A stretch of 64,000 nt of DNA from Caryophanales bacterium UBA6259 (GCA_002441135.1 DJVJ01000030.1:886-64885); one strand, 5' to 3'. Counted from the first letter of the stretch, positions 38,218 to 47,322 are shown. Numbers and translations are program-made. Notes: generated by a model not told the origin, from the letters alone.

Positions 38218-38805
38218 TTATTCTTTATTTAGCCCGTGAAGCAATAAAAAGTACACATCATCTACTAATCCAAGCAAGTCATATTTCATTTCCTTCATTA
38301 CCCATGAAGTTACAACTTCATCCAGGGTTCCAAAAATCATTTGTCTTGTTAATGGAATATTTGTTTTTCCGTGAAACTTTCCTTGCTCTATTCCTAATTG
38401 AATTAAATCCTCCATTATCATGTTATATGCTTTTAAACTCTCACGAATTCCTTTCCTAATCTCTAAATTGGACTGACGCAATTCAATTTGAGTTACAACT
38501 GCAAGTGGATGGTCATTGGCTAGTTGCTTAAAATGCATATATATTAGTTTTTGGAGTTTTTCTTCTACAGTTGGAGCCTTATCCATTTCCTGTTTTACAC
38601 GAGCAATAAATTTGCCCATTTTCTTTTGAAATAAGGAAATTAATATATCATCTTTTCCATTGAAATATAGATAAATAGTTCCATCAGCAACCTTGGCTTC
38701 TTTTGCAATTTTAGAAACTTGTGCTTGATGATAGCCATATTTTGCAATCACTCTAACAGCAGCCTCAATAATTGCATCAAATTTTTCGCCCGTTCTTTTA
38801 GCCAT
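38218..38805 (-). CDS. fadR: TetR-family fatty acid regulator FadR
   Basis: A 195-residue TetR-family repressor. The N-terminal helix-turn-helix (about 25-50) includes QVSKIAKEAKVADGTIYLYFNGKDDIL; the rest is the ligand-binding helical domain. In B. subtilis the orthologous FadR (YsiA) is released from DNA by long-chain acyl-CoA. Its place, fadR-fadB-etfB-etfA behind lcfA, is the same as in Bacillus. Its likely operators are visible before its own gene and before fadN, so it autoregulates and controls fadNAE. Confidence 0.93.
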   Translation of the reverse strand: MAKRTGEKFDAIIEAAVRVIAKYGYHQAQVSKIAKEAKVADGTIYLYFNGKDDILISLFQKKMGKFIARVKQEMDKAPTVEEKLQKLIYMHFKQLANDHPLAVVTQIELRQSNLEIRKGIRESLKAYNMIMEDLIQLGIEQGKFHGKTNIPLTRQMIFGTLDEVVTSWVMKEMKYDLLGLVDDVYFLLLHGLNKE

Positions 38806-38828
38806 ATCCTAACCTCTCTTATCCATAT

Positions 38829-38846
38829 TGAATGAATCATCATTCA
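38829..38846. promoter_or_regulatory. FadR operator before fadR
   Basis: TGAATGAATCATCATTCA matches TGAATGANTANTCATTCA at all but one defined position. It lies 24-41 bp before the fadR start, just downstream of a TTGACT (38884-38879) with a weak -10 TAACCT (38861-38856, 17-bp spacer). Autoregulation is implied. Confidence 0.85.
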
Positions 38847-38929
38847 TATATATTTAGGTTATAACTATTTTTTTAAAAAGTCAATATATTGTTAATTTTC
38901 AGATAATATTAGGCTTGTTTAGGCCTTCT

Positions 38930-38956
38930 TTAAAAAAAGACCCTAGTTAACTAGGG
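38930..38956 (-). terminator. Terminator of lcfA
   Basis: The palindrome CCCTAGTTAACTAGGG (38941-38956) is followed on the minus strand by TCTTTTTTT. It separates lcfA from the fadR operon. Confidence 0.85.
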
Positions 38957-38981
38957 GATATTTGTTAACCAGCTAGTTATG

Positions 38982-40670
38982 TTATGCTGTATCCTCCTGT
39001 AACTTATCTAATTCCTCTTGTAGCAGTGTTCTACGTAATACTTTTCCTACAATTGTTTTTGGTAAATCATTTCTAAACTCATAAAGCCGTGGCACTTTAT
39101 ATGATGCAAGATATTTCCGACAGAATTGATCAAGCTCATCTTCTGAGACGGTTTGATTATTTTTTAATACAATATATGCTTTCACCGTTTCTCCACGATA
39201 TGGATCAGGTATTCCAATAACCGCTGCCTCTTGTACTGCTGGATGTTCAAATAATATTTCTTCTACTTCTCGTGGATATATATTAAAGCCACCAGCAATA
39301 ATCATATCTTTTTTGCGATCTACGATATAGAAATAACCTTCATCATCCACCTTTGCAACATCACCTGTTAACAACCAGCCATCTCGAAGTATTTTGTCTG
39401 TATCCTCTTGACGATGCCAATAACCCTTCATGATTTGTGGTCCAAATACTGCGAGCTCACCAATCTGACCGTCTTCTACCTCTTCCCAGGTTTCTGAATC
39501 AACAATTTTTGCCAAGGTATCTGGCCAAGGGATTCCAATACTTCCATTTTTCCTTTTTTCCCAGATTGGATTAGCATGTGTTACTGGCGATGATTCCGTA
39601 AGTCCATATCCTTCAACTAATCTTGCTCCTGTTAGCTTTTCAAATTTCTCCTGAACCTCTAATGGTAATGGTGCAGAACCGCTAATGCAGGCTTGAATGG
39701 ATGAAAGATCATACTCTTTCACCTTAGGATGGTTATTAATCGCAATATACATTGTTGGTGCCCCTGGAAAGAAAGTAGGTTTTTCTTTTTGGATAAGCTG
39801 TAATACATCTTCTACATTAAACTTTGGAACCAATATCATTGTTCCTGCAATATAAATGGTAAGATTCATTACCGCTGTCATCCCAAACACATGAAAAAAT
39901 GGTAAAGCACCTAAAATTTTTTCTTTTCCTTTTTCCGCCTTATATAACCAAAAACTTTCTTGTACAACATTAGCCACAAGGTTCTTATGAGTTAACATGA
40001 CACCCTTAGCAACTCCTGTAGTGCCTCCCGTATACTGGAGTAGAGCAATATCCTCATCTGGGTTGACTTCTTCTAGAATGGGAGCTTCAGAAGAAGCTCT
40101 AATTAGAGTTGTAAACTGATAAACATTTTCTTTCATCTCAATCTTTAAATTGATTCCATCCTTCTTCATTTTTAGAGGATAAAGATAATTTTTAGGAAAA
40201 GGTAAAAAGTCTTTAATACTAGTTACAATCACATGCTTTAAAGAAGTAAGCGGTTTCACATTCATTACTCTTGAATAAACTAAATCTAAAGCAATAATAA
40301 CCTCTGCACCAGAATCCTTTAGTTGATGCTCAAGCTCCCTTTCAGTGTATAAAGGATTAGTTTGAACAACTACTGCTCCTAACATAAGTGCGCCATAATA
40401 GCTTATTACTCCTTGAGGAGAATTTGGAAGCATAATTGCAACTCGATCTCCCTTTTTTACTCCTAGCTTTTGCAAAGCATGGGCAAATTGATAGGATTTT
40501 TTTAGCAAGGCTTGATACGTGATTCTTTTTCCCATGAAATGGATCGCGTCCTGATGTGGAAATTCATTGGCTGATTGTACCAACAGCTGTGCTAAAGATA
40601 CCTTTGGATAATCAATGAAGATAGGAACTTCTTTTGGATAAGAAGCATACCAAGTCTCTTTATTTACCAT
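38982..40670 (-). CDS. lcfA: Long-chain fatty acid-CoA ligase
   Basis: A 562-residue AMP-forming acyl-CoA synthetase. The AMP-binding signature YTGGTTGVAKGVMLTHKN lies near 220-237; GYGLTESSPVTH is at about 345; the hinge region DRKKDMIIAGGFNIYPREVEE is at about 430-450. It activates fatty acids to acyl-CoA for beta-oxidation and so also makes the ligand of FadR. It is transcribed just ahead of fadR, as in B. subtilis, but separated by a terminator. I see no FadR box in the roughly 200 bp upstream of its ATG. Confidence 0.93.
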   Translation of the reverse strand: MVNKETWYASYPKEVPIFIDYPKVSLAQLLVQSANEFPHQDAIHFMGKRITYQALLKKSYQFAHALQKLGVKKGDRVAIMLPNSPQGVISYYGALMLGAVVVQTNPLYTERELEHQLKDSGAEVIIALDLVYSRVMNVKPLTSLKHVIVTSIKDFLPFPKNYLYPLKMKKDGINLKIEMKENVYQFTTLIRASSEAPILEEVNPDEDIALLQYTGGTTGVAKGVMLTHKNLVANVVQESFWLYKAEKGKEKILGALPFFHVFGMTAVMNLTIYIAGTMILVPKFNVEDVLQLIQKEKPTFFPGAPTMYIAINNHPKVKEYDLSSIQACISGSAPLPLEVQEKFEKLTGARLVEGYGLTESSPVTHANPIWEKRKNGSIGIPWPDTLAKIVDSETWEEVEDGQIGELAVFGPQIMKGYWHRQEDTDKILRDGWLLTGDVAKVDDEGYFYIVDRKKDMIIAGGFNIYPREVEEILFEHPAVQEAAVIGIPDPYRGETVKAYIVLKNNQTVSEDELDQFCRKYLASYKVPRLYEFRNDLPKTIVGKVLRRTLLQEELDKLQEDTA

Positions 40671-40820
40671 AACTTTCCTCCTTTTTGATTTTAAAAATAA
40701 TTTCTTATCTCTATTGTATTGGATTTCGATAATAAATTGTATATATTTTTCTAAAAATTTAAAATATTTTTTCTTTTCTGTTTTTTAATTGAAAATAAAA
40801 AAGCAAGAGCTAATTAAAAG

Positions 40821-40857
40821 CGAACTGCCCCCTGTCATGTATACAGGGGGCAGTTCG
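40821..40857 (-). terminator. Strong GC-rich hairpin, probable terminator
   Basis: Stem CGAACTGCCCCCTGT / ACAGGGGGCAGTTCG (15 bp) inside a larger AAAAAGCAA ... TTGCTTTTT pairing (about 40799-40881). It ends the minus-strand DUF6125 gene and stands out by its G+C content in an AT-rich background. Confidence 0.7.
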
Positions 40858-40908
40858 GAGAGCTAACAACTTTTGCTTTTTAGACTTTATTCATTTCATT
40901 TGATTTCA

Positions 40909-41425
40909 CTATTTGTCTGTCTCAAGAGTAAAACGCCAAGCACAATAATATTGTCCATTATACGAATCTGGTGGGCAGGCAATCACTTCAGTTTTAATAT
41001 TAGGGTCAATCGTATTCGCAAAACCAGCGTATTCTACAAGACCAACTGGCTTACAAGGAAAAAGGGGAAGTCCTTTTCTTTTTCGTGCTTCCTGTACCCG
41101 ACATTCTACCATTTTAAAAACTAACGTATTTTTATCCTCTCTAATCATTTCCTGTTTGTTTACTACAGAATATAACCGAAAGTTTAATGCCTTTTCTAGT
41201 GCATCAATCCCTCCATCTTTCTTCTAAACCCAGAAATTGCTTTATTCTTTTCCCTTCAATAACTGTGAATTTCTCCCATGCTTCAATATCCTTTTCTATT
41301 GCTTTTTCCATACCATCGGTTTTTTCAATCGCCTGAAACCACAGTCCATCATGAGCAAGCCATCTTTTACCGAAATCCTCTAATAAGGCAATGAGCTGTT
41401 CCTTACTCAGATCTTTGATTTCCAT
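40909..41425 (-). pseudogene. DUF6125-family gene broken by a frameshift
   Basis: Two adjacent frames encode one protein. The first (41425 to about 41204) begins MEIKDLSKEQLIALLEDFG and ends LGLEERWRD-stop. One base further on, another frame continues GGIDALEKALNF and then runs through MIREDKNTLVFKMVECR to CAWRFTL at 40909. The join restores the about 170-residue DUF6125 layout, with the conserved Cys pattern CRV, FPCKP, ACPPDS and YCAW. A net +1 base near 41205-41212 explains it. The second frame has no ribosome site at its own ATG (41148), so independent translation is unlikely. It may be a genuine pseudogene or a sequencing/assembly error; function of the family unknown. Confidence 0.75.
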
Positions 41426-41510
41426 TTCTTCCCCTCCTAACCTATTATCAAAAAAGAATAAATATTCTAAATTTTTAAATTAATTATATCACAAAAAATT
41501 AACGTAAAAA

Positions 41511-41533
41511 GGGTAACCAAAATGGTTACCCTG
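41511..41533 (-). terminator. Terminator behind the GGDEF/EAL gene
   Basis: Stem AGGGTAACCA / TGGTTACCCT with a 3-nt loop; the minus strand continues TTTTTACG. Confidence 0.8.
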
Positions 41534-41545
41534 ATTTAATACGTT

Positions 41546-43966
41546 TTATACCTTTAATAAGGAGCCAAATAATTCGTTCTTTTGGCTTTCAATTTGTTCA
41601 ATCGTTCTTGGCGGACTAAAGTAATACCCTTGAATTTTATTGCAATTGTTTTTCATTAAATAATCTAATTGTTCCTTTGTTTCTACCCCTTCCGCGACAA
41701 CATCTAGTTGAAGATGTTGAGCTATAGAGAGGATCATTGTAACGATTGCTCCATTTTCAAGGTTATCTGGATTAATCTCGTTAATAAAGGAGCGATCAAT
41801 TTTCAACGTGTGTATTGGTAATTGCTTTAGATAGCTTAAAGAAGAATAGCCTGTTCCAAAATCATCCATTGAAATATGAACACCAATTTGTTCTAAGGCC
41901 TTTAATTTTATAATAACTGTCTCAATATCATACATAGCAATAGATTCAGTAATTTCTAATGTTAAATACCTCGGATCTAGCTTTGTTTCCTCTAAAATTC
42001 CTTTTACCTTATCCACAAAATCTGCTTGTGCAAACTGTCTAACAGATATATTAACAGCGATATTAAATAATGGAAACCCTTGGTTTTCCCATGATTTCAA
42101 TTGATTACAGGCAGATTTTAGTACCCATTCTCCTATCGGTATTATTAATCCGGTTTCCTCAGCTAATGGAATAAATTCTCCCGGAGATATAGCCCCTAAT
42201 TCAGGATTATTCCAACGGATTAATGCTTCCATTCCAATAACAGTTTGCTCTTTTGCATCAAATTGAGGCTGATACATTAAATAAAATTGATCAAATGCTA
42301 ATGCACTTCTTAATTCCTTTTCTATCATCATTTTTCGCTGATAGGTTTCATTCATTTCTTTAGTAAAAAATTGATAACTATTTTTACCATGATCCTTTAC
42401 ATGATACATCGCAATATCTGCATTTTTTATTAATGTTTCTGCATTATTCCCATCATCAGGGAAAAGACTAATTCCAATACTAGTCGTTACATAAACATCA
42501 TGATCTATTAAAGTAAAGGAATGCGAAATACTCCGCATCAATCCTTCTATAAAAACAACAACCTCATCATAAGTAATTGCAGGAAGAATAATCGTAAATT
42601 CATCCCCACTTATTCGATACACCTTATTTCCCGAATCATAATTATTAACATATTGTTGAAGTCTTTTAGCAAGCTTATGCAATAACAAATCCCCGGTATT
42701 ATGGTTAAGGGTATCATTAATAAACTTAAATCGATCCACATCTAAAAATAAAACAGCGATTTTTTGATCCTTCTCTTTAGCAACAAGTAAGGATTCATCT
42801 AAATCTAAATGAAACATTCTTCTATTAGGCAATCCTGTTAATGCATCATGAAATGCCATATGTTTGATTCTTTCTTCAGATTGTTTTCTTTCTGTTATAT
42901 CAGTAGCAATTCCTAATACTTGTTTACCATCCTGGAATACAATAGGAATTTTGGTCGTTTGAACCCAATGCTCGAAACCGTTTAAATCTTTAATTTTCCT
43001 TTCAGTATAGACACTCTTTTCTAAACTAGTTAGAACTGCTTGCTCATCCCGTTGATTGATCTCTACATCCTCTAAAAATAAATTAAAATCACTTTCATGT
43101 TGACCAATTAATTCTTCAGAGGATTGACCATAAAATTTAGCAAAGGATTGGTTTGCTAAGGTAATTCTTCCTTCTTCATCCTTTGCATAAATATAGTTAG
43201 GGTTGAGATTTATAATTGTTTTTAAAAATTCTTTTTGTCGATATAATGCATTATTCATTTCCTTCACTGTTTTCACATGCATCATCGTAAACGCAAAAAG
43301 TACTGCGATTGCAAAAATTACTACCGCTATCGCACTAGCAAATAAACGAATATTCTCAAAAAGATTTAATATACCAATTCCGTAACCAATGGACGTAGTT
43401 AATATAAAGGCAAATAAGAAGGAACGAGTATGTGATTTGCCCATTTTAATTGTCATAAAGAAACCAATAAGAATGCTCATAAAAAATAACATGACATTAA
43501 TTTCAAAAACCCAGGATAATGAACCGTATACTGGGAATAAAAATGAGGTATGATTGCTAGATTGTACTAAATATAAATGAGTAAAACCCTTCTCAGTCCA
43601 ACCTATAAAATATGTAATAAAACTCCATAAATAAAGAATCGCAACGGTATAACGGTTGATAAAAACACGCCAAATATGGGTGTTAAAATGATCAAATATA
43701 CCATTAACTGCAACATATCCTACATAAAATAAAGTAGGTGTAAGCAAAATTGAACCTATTCGAAGAAACCTAAACAGCCATTCAATCGTTTTAATAGGTA
43801 GTATTTCATGCGCATACAAAAACGCAACATCCATTTGCCAAATGGCAGCTAAAAGCAAGAAAAAAGACAACGCAAAAACTAGCTTTGTTTTTTCGAACAT
43901 ATATGTAATTATTATCGCCACTGATAATGGAATCAGTGCAACTGCTAGCATTAGAATAAAATACAT
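41546..43966 (-). CDS. Membrane PAS-GGDEF-EAL cyclic-di-GMP protein
   Basis: An 806-residue membrane sensor. Seven hydrophobic helices fill residues 1-230; a PAS domain is at about 245-360; the GGDEF domain at 370-535; the EAL domain at 550-800. The cyclase signature reads SGDEF (453-457) instead of GGDEF, so cyclase activity may be reduced or lost. The phosphodiesterase signature EALIRW (580-585) is intact, so breakdown of c-di-GMP is the safer prediction. The N-terminus resembles the 7TM sensor module found on histidine kinases. It begins 24 bp behind the ketosynthase-like gene, so they may be co-transcribed. Confidence 0.88.
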   Translation of the reverse strand: MYFILMLAVALIPLSVAIIITYMFEKTKLVFALSFFLLLAAIWQMDVAFLYAHEILPIKTIEWLFRFLRIGSILLTPTLFYVGYVAVNGIFDHFNTHIWRVFINRYTVAILYLWSFITYFIGWTEKGFTHLYLVQSSNHTSFLFPVYGSLSWVFEINVMLFFMSILIGFFMTIKMGKSHTRSFLFAFILTTSIGYGIGILNLFENIRLFASAIAVVIFAIAVLFAFTMMHVKTVKEMNNALYRQKEFLKTIINLNPNYIYAKDEEGRITLANQSFAKFYGQSSEELIGQHESDFNLFLEDVEINQRDEQAVLTSLEKSVYTERKIKDLNGFEHWVQTTKIPIVFQDGKQVLGIATDITERKQSEERIKHMAFHDALTGLPNRRMFHLDLDESLLVAKEKDQKIAVLFLDVDRFKFINDTLNHNTGDLLLHKLAKRLQQYVNNYDSGNKVYRISGDEFTIILPAITYDEVVVFIEGLMRSISHSFTLIDHDVYVTTSIGISLFPDDGNNAETLIKNADIAMYHVKDHGKNSYQFFTKEMNETYQRKMMIEKELRSALAFDQFYLMYQPQFDAKEQTVIGMEALIRWNNPELGAISPGEFIPLAEETGLIIPIGEWVLKSACNQLKSWENQGFPLFNIAVNISVRQFAQADFVDKVKGILEETKLDPRYLTLEITESIAMYDIETVIIKLKALEQIGVHISMDDFGTGYSSLSYLKQLPIHTLKIDRSFINEINPDNLENGAIVTMILSIAQHLQLDVVAEGVETKEQLDYLMKNNCNKIQGYYFSPPRTIEQIESQKNELFGSLLKV

Positions 43967-43989
43967 TTTATTAATTTCCCCCTACAATA

Positions 43990-45177
43990 CTACAAATAAC
44001 GCGTTACAAAAAGACTTGTATTGTTTCCTCCATATCCATGAGTAGTAATTACAACACTATCTACTTTCGTATGAATTATTTCTTTTACAATTGGTAAATC
44101 TTCGAATCCTTCTCCTTTTGTTTTAATCGTAGGAGGGATAATGTTATCTTCGATACTAATTAATGCCGAAATAATTTGAATTGCTCCAGAGGATCCAAAG
44201 GCATGCCCAGTCATTCCTTTAATTGAAGTAATAGGAATGTTCCTACCAAAAAGCGAATGATGTGCAATTCTATCAATATGATCATTTTCCTGGAGGCCAA
44301 GTGCTTGACTATTAACATAGCTAGGTAACTGACTACCTATGGCTCCTTGGATTGCCTTTATCATGCTTTGACCGTCAATATCAGCCTGAAATAAAGGAAA
44401 ACCAGCATTGTTGGAATATGCCCCTTCAAGTCTTCCATAAATAAAAGTACCGCGGTCTTTTGCATGTTCTTCACTTTCTAAAACGATTATCCCTGCACCC
44501 TCTGCCATTACAAAACCAGAATGAGCATCAGAAAAAGGAACCCCAGTATGACCAATCTCTGCGTTTTTTGCTAGATTTCTCAATTTTAAAAATCCATAGA
44601 TACTCCAAGAACTTACAGAGGCATCTGCTCCGCCAACAATACACCGATCAACCATTCCACTTTCAATTAGTAATTTACCCATTAAAATTGCATCAGAACT
44701 TGATGTGCACCCAGTGCTAACCGTATAAACTTGTCCGTTAATACCTAGATGAGAAGCTACTGCAGAAGATAAGGTATGCATATTTGCTAATGCGACACTA
44801 TGTAATGGTAATTTTCTATAATCAGCACTGTATGGGGAATATTTCTCGATTTCCAACATACCACCAGCTGAAGAACCGATAATAATGGCTACACGATTAG
44901 AGTCCTCTCCTCGTAATCCCGCCATATCAATAGCATCATCAGCCGCCGCCATTGCCAATCGGCTCACTCTTGTATAGCGCTTATAATTTTTGCCTGATAT
45001 ATTTTCGAAGGTATCCTCAATTAATCCGACAACGACATTGGAACCGTCTGGACCAGCTCCTGTTAATATTTGATGGGTACAGATTCCTTGCTTTAATACC
45101 TCTTGAAAATCCTTCTTATTGTCAATTTTAGGAGCTTTGATTCCGTAACCAGTAATTACCACTTTTCTTAAGTTCAA
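43990..45177 (-). CDS. Beta-ketoacyl synthase-like protein with altered catalytic triad
   Basis: A 395-residue thiolase-fold protein of the FabF/KAS II group. The nucleophile is kept: C157 in STGCTSSSDA. The second His is kept: H325 in GMTGHAFGSSG. The first His of the CHH triad, normally in NAHGTxTxxND, is replaced: NSQALGLQEND has Gln291. Carbon-carbon bond formation as in FabF may therefore be altered. No acyl carrier protein or other fatty acid genes are beside it. The TTG at 45177 (GGGGG 6 nt upstream) gives a normal FabF-like start; the frame is open to 45204. Solitary paralogs of this kind are of unknown function. Confidence 0.75.
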   Translation of the reverse strand: MNLRKVVITGYGIKAPKIDNKKDFQEVLKQGICTHQILTGAGPDGSNVVVGLIEDTFENISGKNYKRYTRVSRLAMAAADDAIDMAGLRGEDSNRVAIIIGSSAGGMLEIEKYSPYSADYRKLPLHSVALANMHTLSSAVASHLGINGQVYTVSTGCTSSSDAILMGKLLIESGMVDRCIVGGADASVSSWSIYGFLKLRNLAKNAEIGHTGVPFSDAHSGFVMAEGAGIIVLESEEHAKDRGTFIYGRLEGAYSNNAGFPLFQADIDGQSMIKAIQGAIGSQLPSYVNSQALGLQENDHIDRIAHHSLFGRNIPITSIKGMTGHAFGSSGAIQIISALISIEDNIIPPTIKTKGEGFEDLPIVKEIIHTKVDSVVITTHGYGGNNTSLFVTRYL

Positions 45178-45349
45178 GCTGCTCCCCCTCTTAGACCTTG
45201 TCAATTTACGTAGTTTTTTGACTGTCTTTGTCTTTTTTTACTATTGCTAAAATTGTAATTGAAATAAACTTTACGTAACAGAGTCTAATGGTACAGGACT
45301 TTGGATTCATAATTTGCTAAAATTTTTAGAAAAGCTAACCTAAAAAAAT

Positions 45350-45377
45350 AAAGGAAATCGACTTTCGATTCCCTTTA
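45350..45377 (-). terminator. Terminator behind the GNAT gene
   Basis: Stem AAAGGAAATCGA / TCGATTCCCTTT with one mismatch; TTTATTTTTTT follows on the minus strand. The 170 bp between it and the ketosynthase-like start hold no other obvious feature. Confidence 0.7.
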
Positions 45378-45396
45378 CTTATCAATACTGAATTAA

Positions 45397-45948
45397 TTAA
45401 TTATTTTCTTGCTTTTCAAAAGAAAGTACTTCATCTACTTCCTGATAAGAATCCCCGTAAACCTCTACATCTTTATAGGTATGTATTTCTCGATACATTT
45501 TTTTCATCGCATTATAAATTTCTTCCTCGGATTCATGATGAGGAGCCCAATACAAAATTTCTAACTCATTGATTTGGCCAGTAGCAAGTGAACGTCGTTT
45601 ATATTCAATGGATGTGGCTTGATGGAATCCTTCTCTCTGATAAAATCGTTGTCTTTTTTGTGTATCTATATCCTGATGGGAAGCAGGCTCTACCTCTAGA
45701 ATAATTGGCTTTTCTTTTTGCTTCAGCTTATCCAAAAGTCTTTTTCCTAATCCTTGGCCACGTGCGTCTTTTGATACAAATAAATAATCCACAAAAATGA
45801 AGGTAGGGAATTCTGCATACATCATGACATAGTTTGTTCCTTCTTCTTTATGATAAACCTCTTTTTCATCCAATAATAATTCCATATGTTCTTTCGATTT
45901 CATTTCTTCTACCGGGAAATACCTACTTAATTTTTCATACCAATTCAT
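45397..45948 (-). CDS. GNAT-family N-acetyltransferase
   Basis: A 183-residue protein. The acetyl-CoA-binding motif VSKDARGQGLGKRLLDKL (about 58-75) defines the GNAT fold, and RFYQREGFHQAT marks the usual C-terminal strand and helix. The last 50 residues are an added acidic stretch. The acetyl acceptor is unknown. ATG start with GAGGAT upstream. Divergent from splB; no functional link is evident. Confidence 0.85.
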   Translation of the reverse strand: MNWYEKLSRYFPVEEMKSKEHMELLLDEKEVYHKEEGTNYVMMYAEFPTFIFVDYLFVSKDARGQGLGKRLLDKLKQKEKPIILEVEPASHQDIDTQKRQRFYQREGFHQATSIEYKRRSLATGQINELEILYWAPHHESEEEIYNAMKKMYREIHTYKDVEVYGDSYQEVDEVLSFEKQENN

Positions 45949-46081
45949 TTATAGATCCTCGTTTCTTTAATAGTATTTTCTATAAATAGTCTTTCCCATT
46001 AACCTCTTTTTTTTATGAATAATAAAAACAAAATCTTCTTACTCTAAAAATAAATTCCTTTCTAGAAATGAGGACATCTGA

Positions 46082-47155
46082 ATGAGTACTACTCTTCTCT
46101 TTGAAAAGCAGAGCCGACAGAAGCTTTCTATCCCCCCATTTGAACCAGACTATGTTTTTTTTGAGCCAAGAGCATTAGAATATCCACTGGGTAAAAAACT
46201 ATATGAACGTTTTAGCAAAATGGATATTCCAATACAAATGACAACCTCTCATAATCAAGTAAGAGGTATTCCTGGAGAAACTGATCCGGAAAAATATCGA
46301 AATGCAAAACGGACATTAGTAGTTGGCGTAAGAAAAACATTAAAATTTGATACTTCTTTTCCATCAGCAGAATATGCTCTTCCACTTTCAACTGGGTGTA
46401 TGGGGCATTGTCATTATTGTTATTTACAAACAACGATGGGAAGTAAACCCTATCTAAGAATCTATGTGAATCTCGAGGATATTTTTGAAGCTACTGAAAA
46501 TTACATTAAGGAACGTGCTCCTCAAATTACTCGATTTGAAGCAGCCTGTACCTCAGATCCAGTTGGAATTGAACATATTCATGGTGCCCTAAAAAAGGCC
46601 ATTGAATTTATGGCAGACCAACCCTATGGAAGATTACGCTTTGTTACCAAATATGCACATGTTGAACCTCTTCTTGGCCTTAAGCACAACAAAAAAACAG
46701 ATTTTCGTTTTAGTATTAATGCAGATTATGTCATTAAAAATTTTGAACCAGCTACATCTTCTTTTTTAGAACGGATTGAAGCCGCAGGTAAGGTTGCTCA
46801 TTCTGGCTATCCTCTTGGATTTATCATCGCTCCAATCATGATTTTTGATGGTTGGGAGGAAGGATATTCTGATTTGCTGCGTCGTTTAAAAGCAGTTTTA
46901 CCAAAAGAATCTCAGGAAGGACTCTATTTCGAATTAATCACCCACAGATATACGAAAGCCGCTAAAAATATTATTCTAGAACGTTATCCAAAAACAAAAT
47001 TAGAAATGGATGAAGAGAAACGAAAGGTAAAATGGGGACGTTATGGCAAATTTAAATATATCTATCCAAATGATCAATATAAAGCAATTCAAGATCATAT
47101 GTATCATGAAATCAATACCTATTTCCCGAATTCTAGAATCGAATACTTTACGTGA
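46082..47155 (+). CDS. splB: Spore photoproduct lyase
   Basis: A 357-residue radical-SAM enzyme that repairs the thymine dimer (5-thyminyl-5,6-dihydrothymine) formed in spore DNA under ultraviolet light. The cluster motif C106-x3-C110-x2-C113 is in CMGHCHYCYLQ; C156 in FEAACTSDP matches the catalytic Cys141 of the B. subtilis enzyme. Length is as usual. The gene shows that the organism makes, or descends from makers of, endospores. It is normally expressed late in sporulation under sigma G; I could not assign its promoter. There is no splA beside it. Confidence 0.95.
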   Translation: MSTTLLFEKQSRQKLSIPPFEPDYVFFEPRALEYPLGKKLYERFSKMDIPIQMTTSHNQVRGIPGETDPEKYRNAKRTLVVGVRKTLKFDTSFPSAEYALPLSTGCMGHCHYCYLQTTMGSKPYLRIYVNLEDIFEATENYIKERAPQITRFEAACTSDPVGIEHIHGALKKAIEFMADQPYGRLRFVTKYAHVEPLLGLKHNKKTDFRFSINADYVIKNFEPATSSFLERIEAAGKVAHSGYPLGFIIAPIMIFDGWEEGYSDLLRRLKAVLPKESQEGLYFELITHRYTKAAKNIILERYPKTKLEMDEEKRKVKWGRYGKFKYIYPNDQYKAIQDHMYHEINTYFPNSRIEYFT

Positions 47156-47161
47156 AAAATA

Positions 47162-47260
47162 TATTAGAAAAGCTTAACTTTTGCCAAGCCCTTTTAAGGC
47201 GCAGGCAAAAGGTTAGCTGCTCTTATTTCGGATAGGAAAATCTTATACTTTCCTATCCGA
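47162..47260 (+). repeat. Dispersed hairpin repeat, copy 2
   Basis: Starts with ATTAGAAAAG as in copy 1. Then follows a 40-nt insert that is itself an inverted repeat (AGCTTAACTTTTGCC / GGCAAAAGGTTAGCT). Then the common TTAGCTGCTCTTATTTCGG, and the stem TCGGATAGGAAA / TTTCCTATCCGA with an 8-nt loop. Copy 1 is at 19212-19271. Two hairpins in series, directly behind splB. Confidence 0.7.
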
Positions 47261-47270
47261 TAAGAAAAAC

Positions 47271-47312
47271 AAAAAGACTTATGCAATCATCAACAACTGC
47301 ATAAGTCTTTTT
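47271..47312. terminator. Bidirectional intrinsic terminator
   Basis: Stem AAAAAGACTTATGCA / TGCATAAGTCTTTTT with a 12-nt loop between the convergent splB and lipoprotein genes. Confidence 0.85.
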
Positions 47313-47322
47313 TAGTCAATTC

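Noticed and set aside
40909..41148. Separate small gene starting at MIREDKN
   Set aside because: It has no ribosome site, and the frame upstream continues the homology to join the previous reading frame; it is better explained as the second half of one frameshifted gene.
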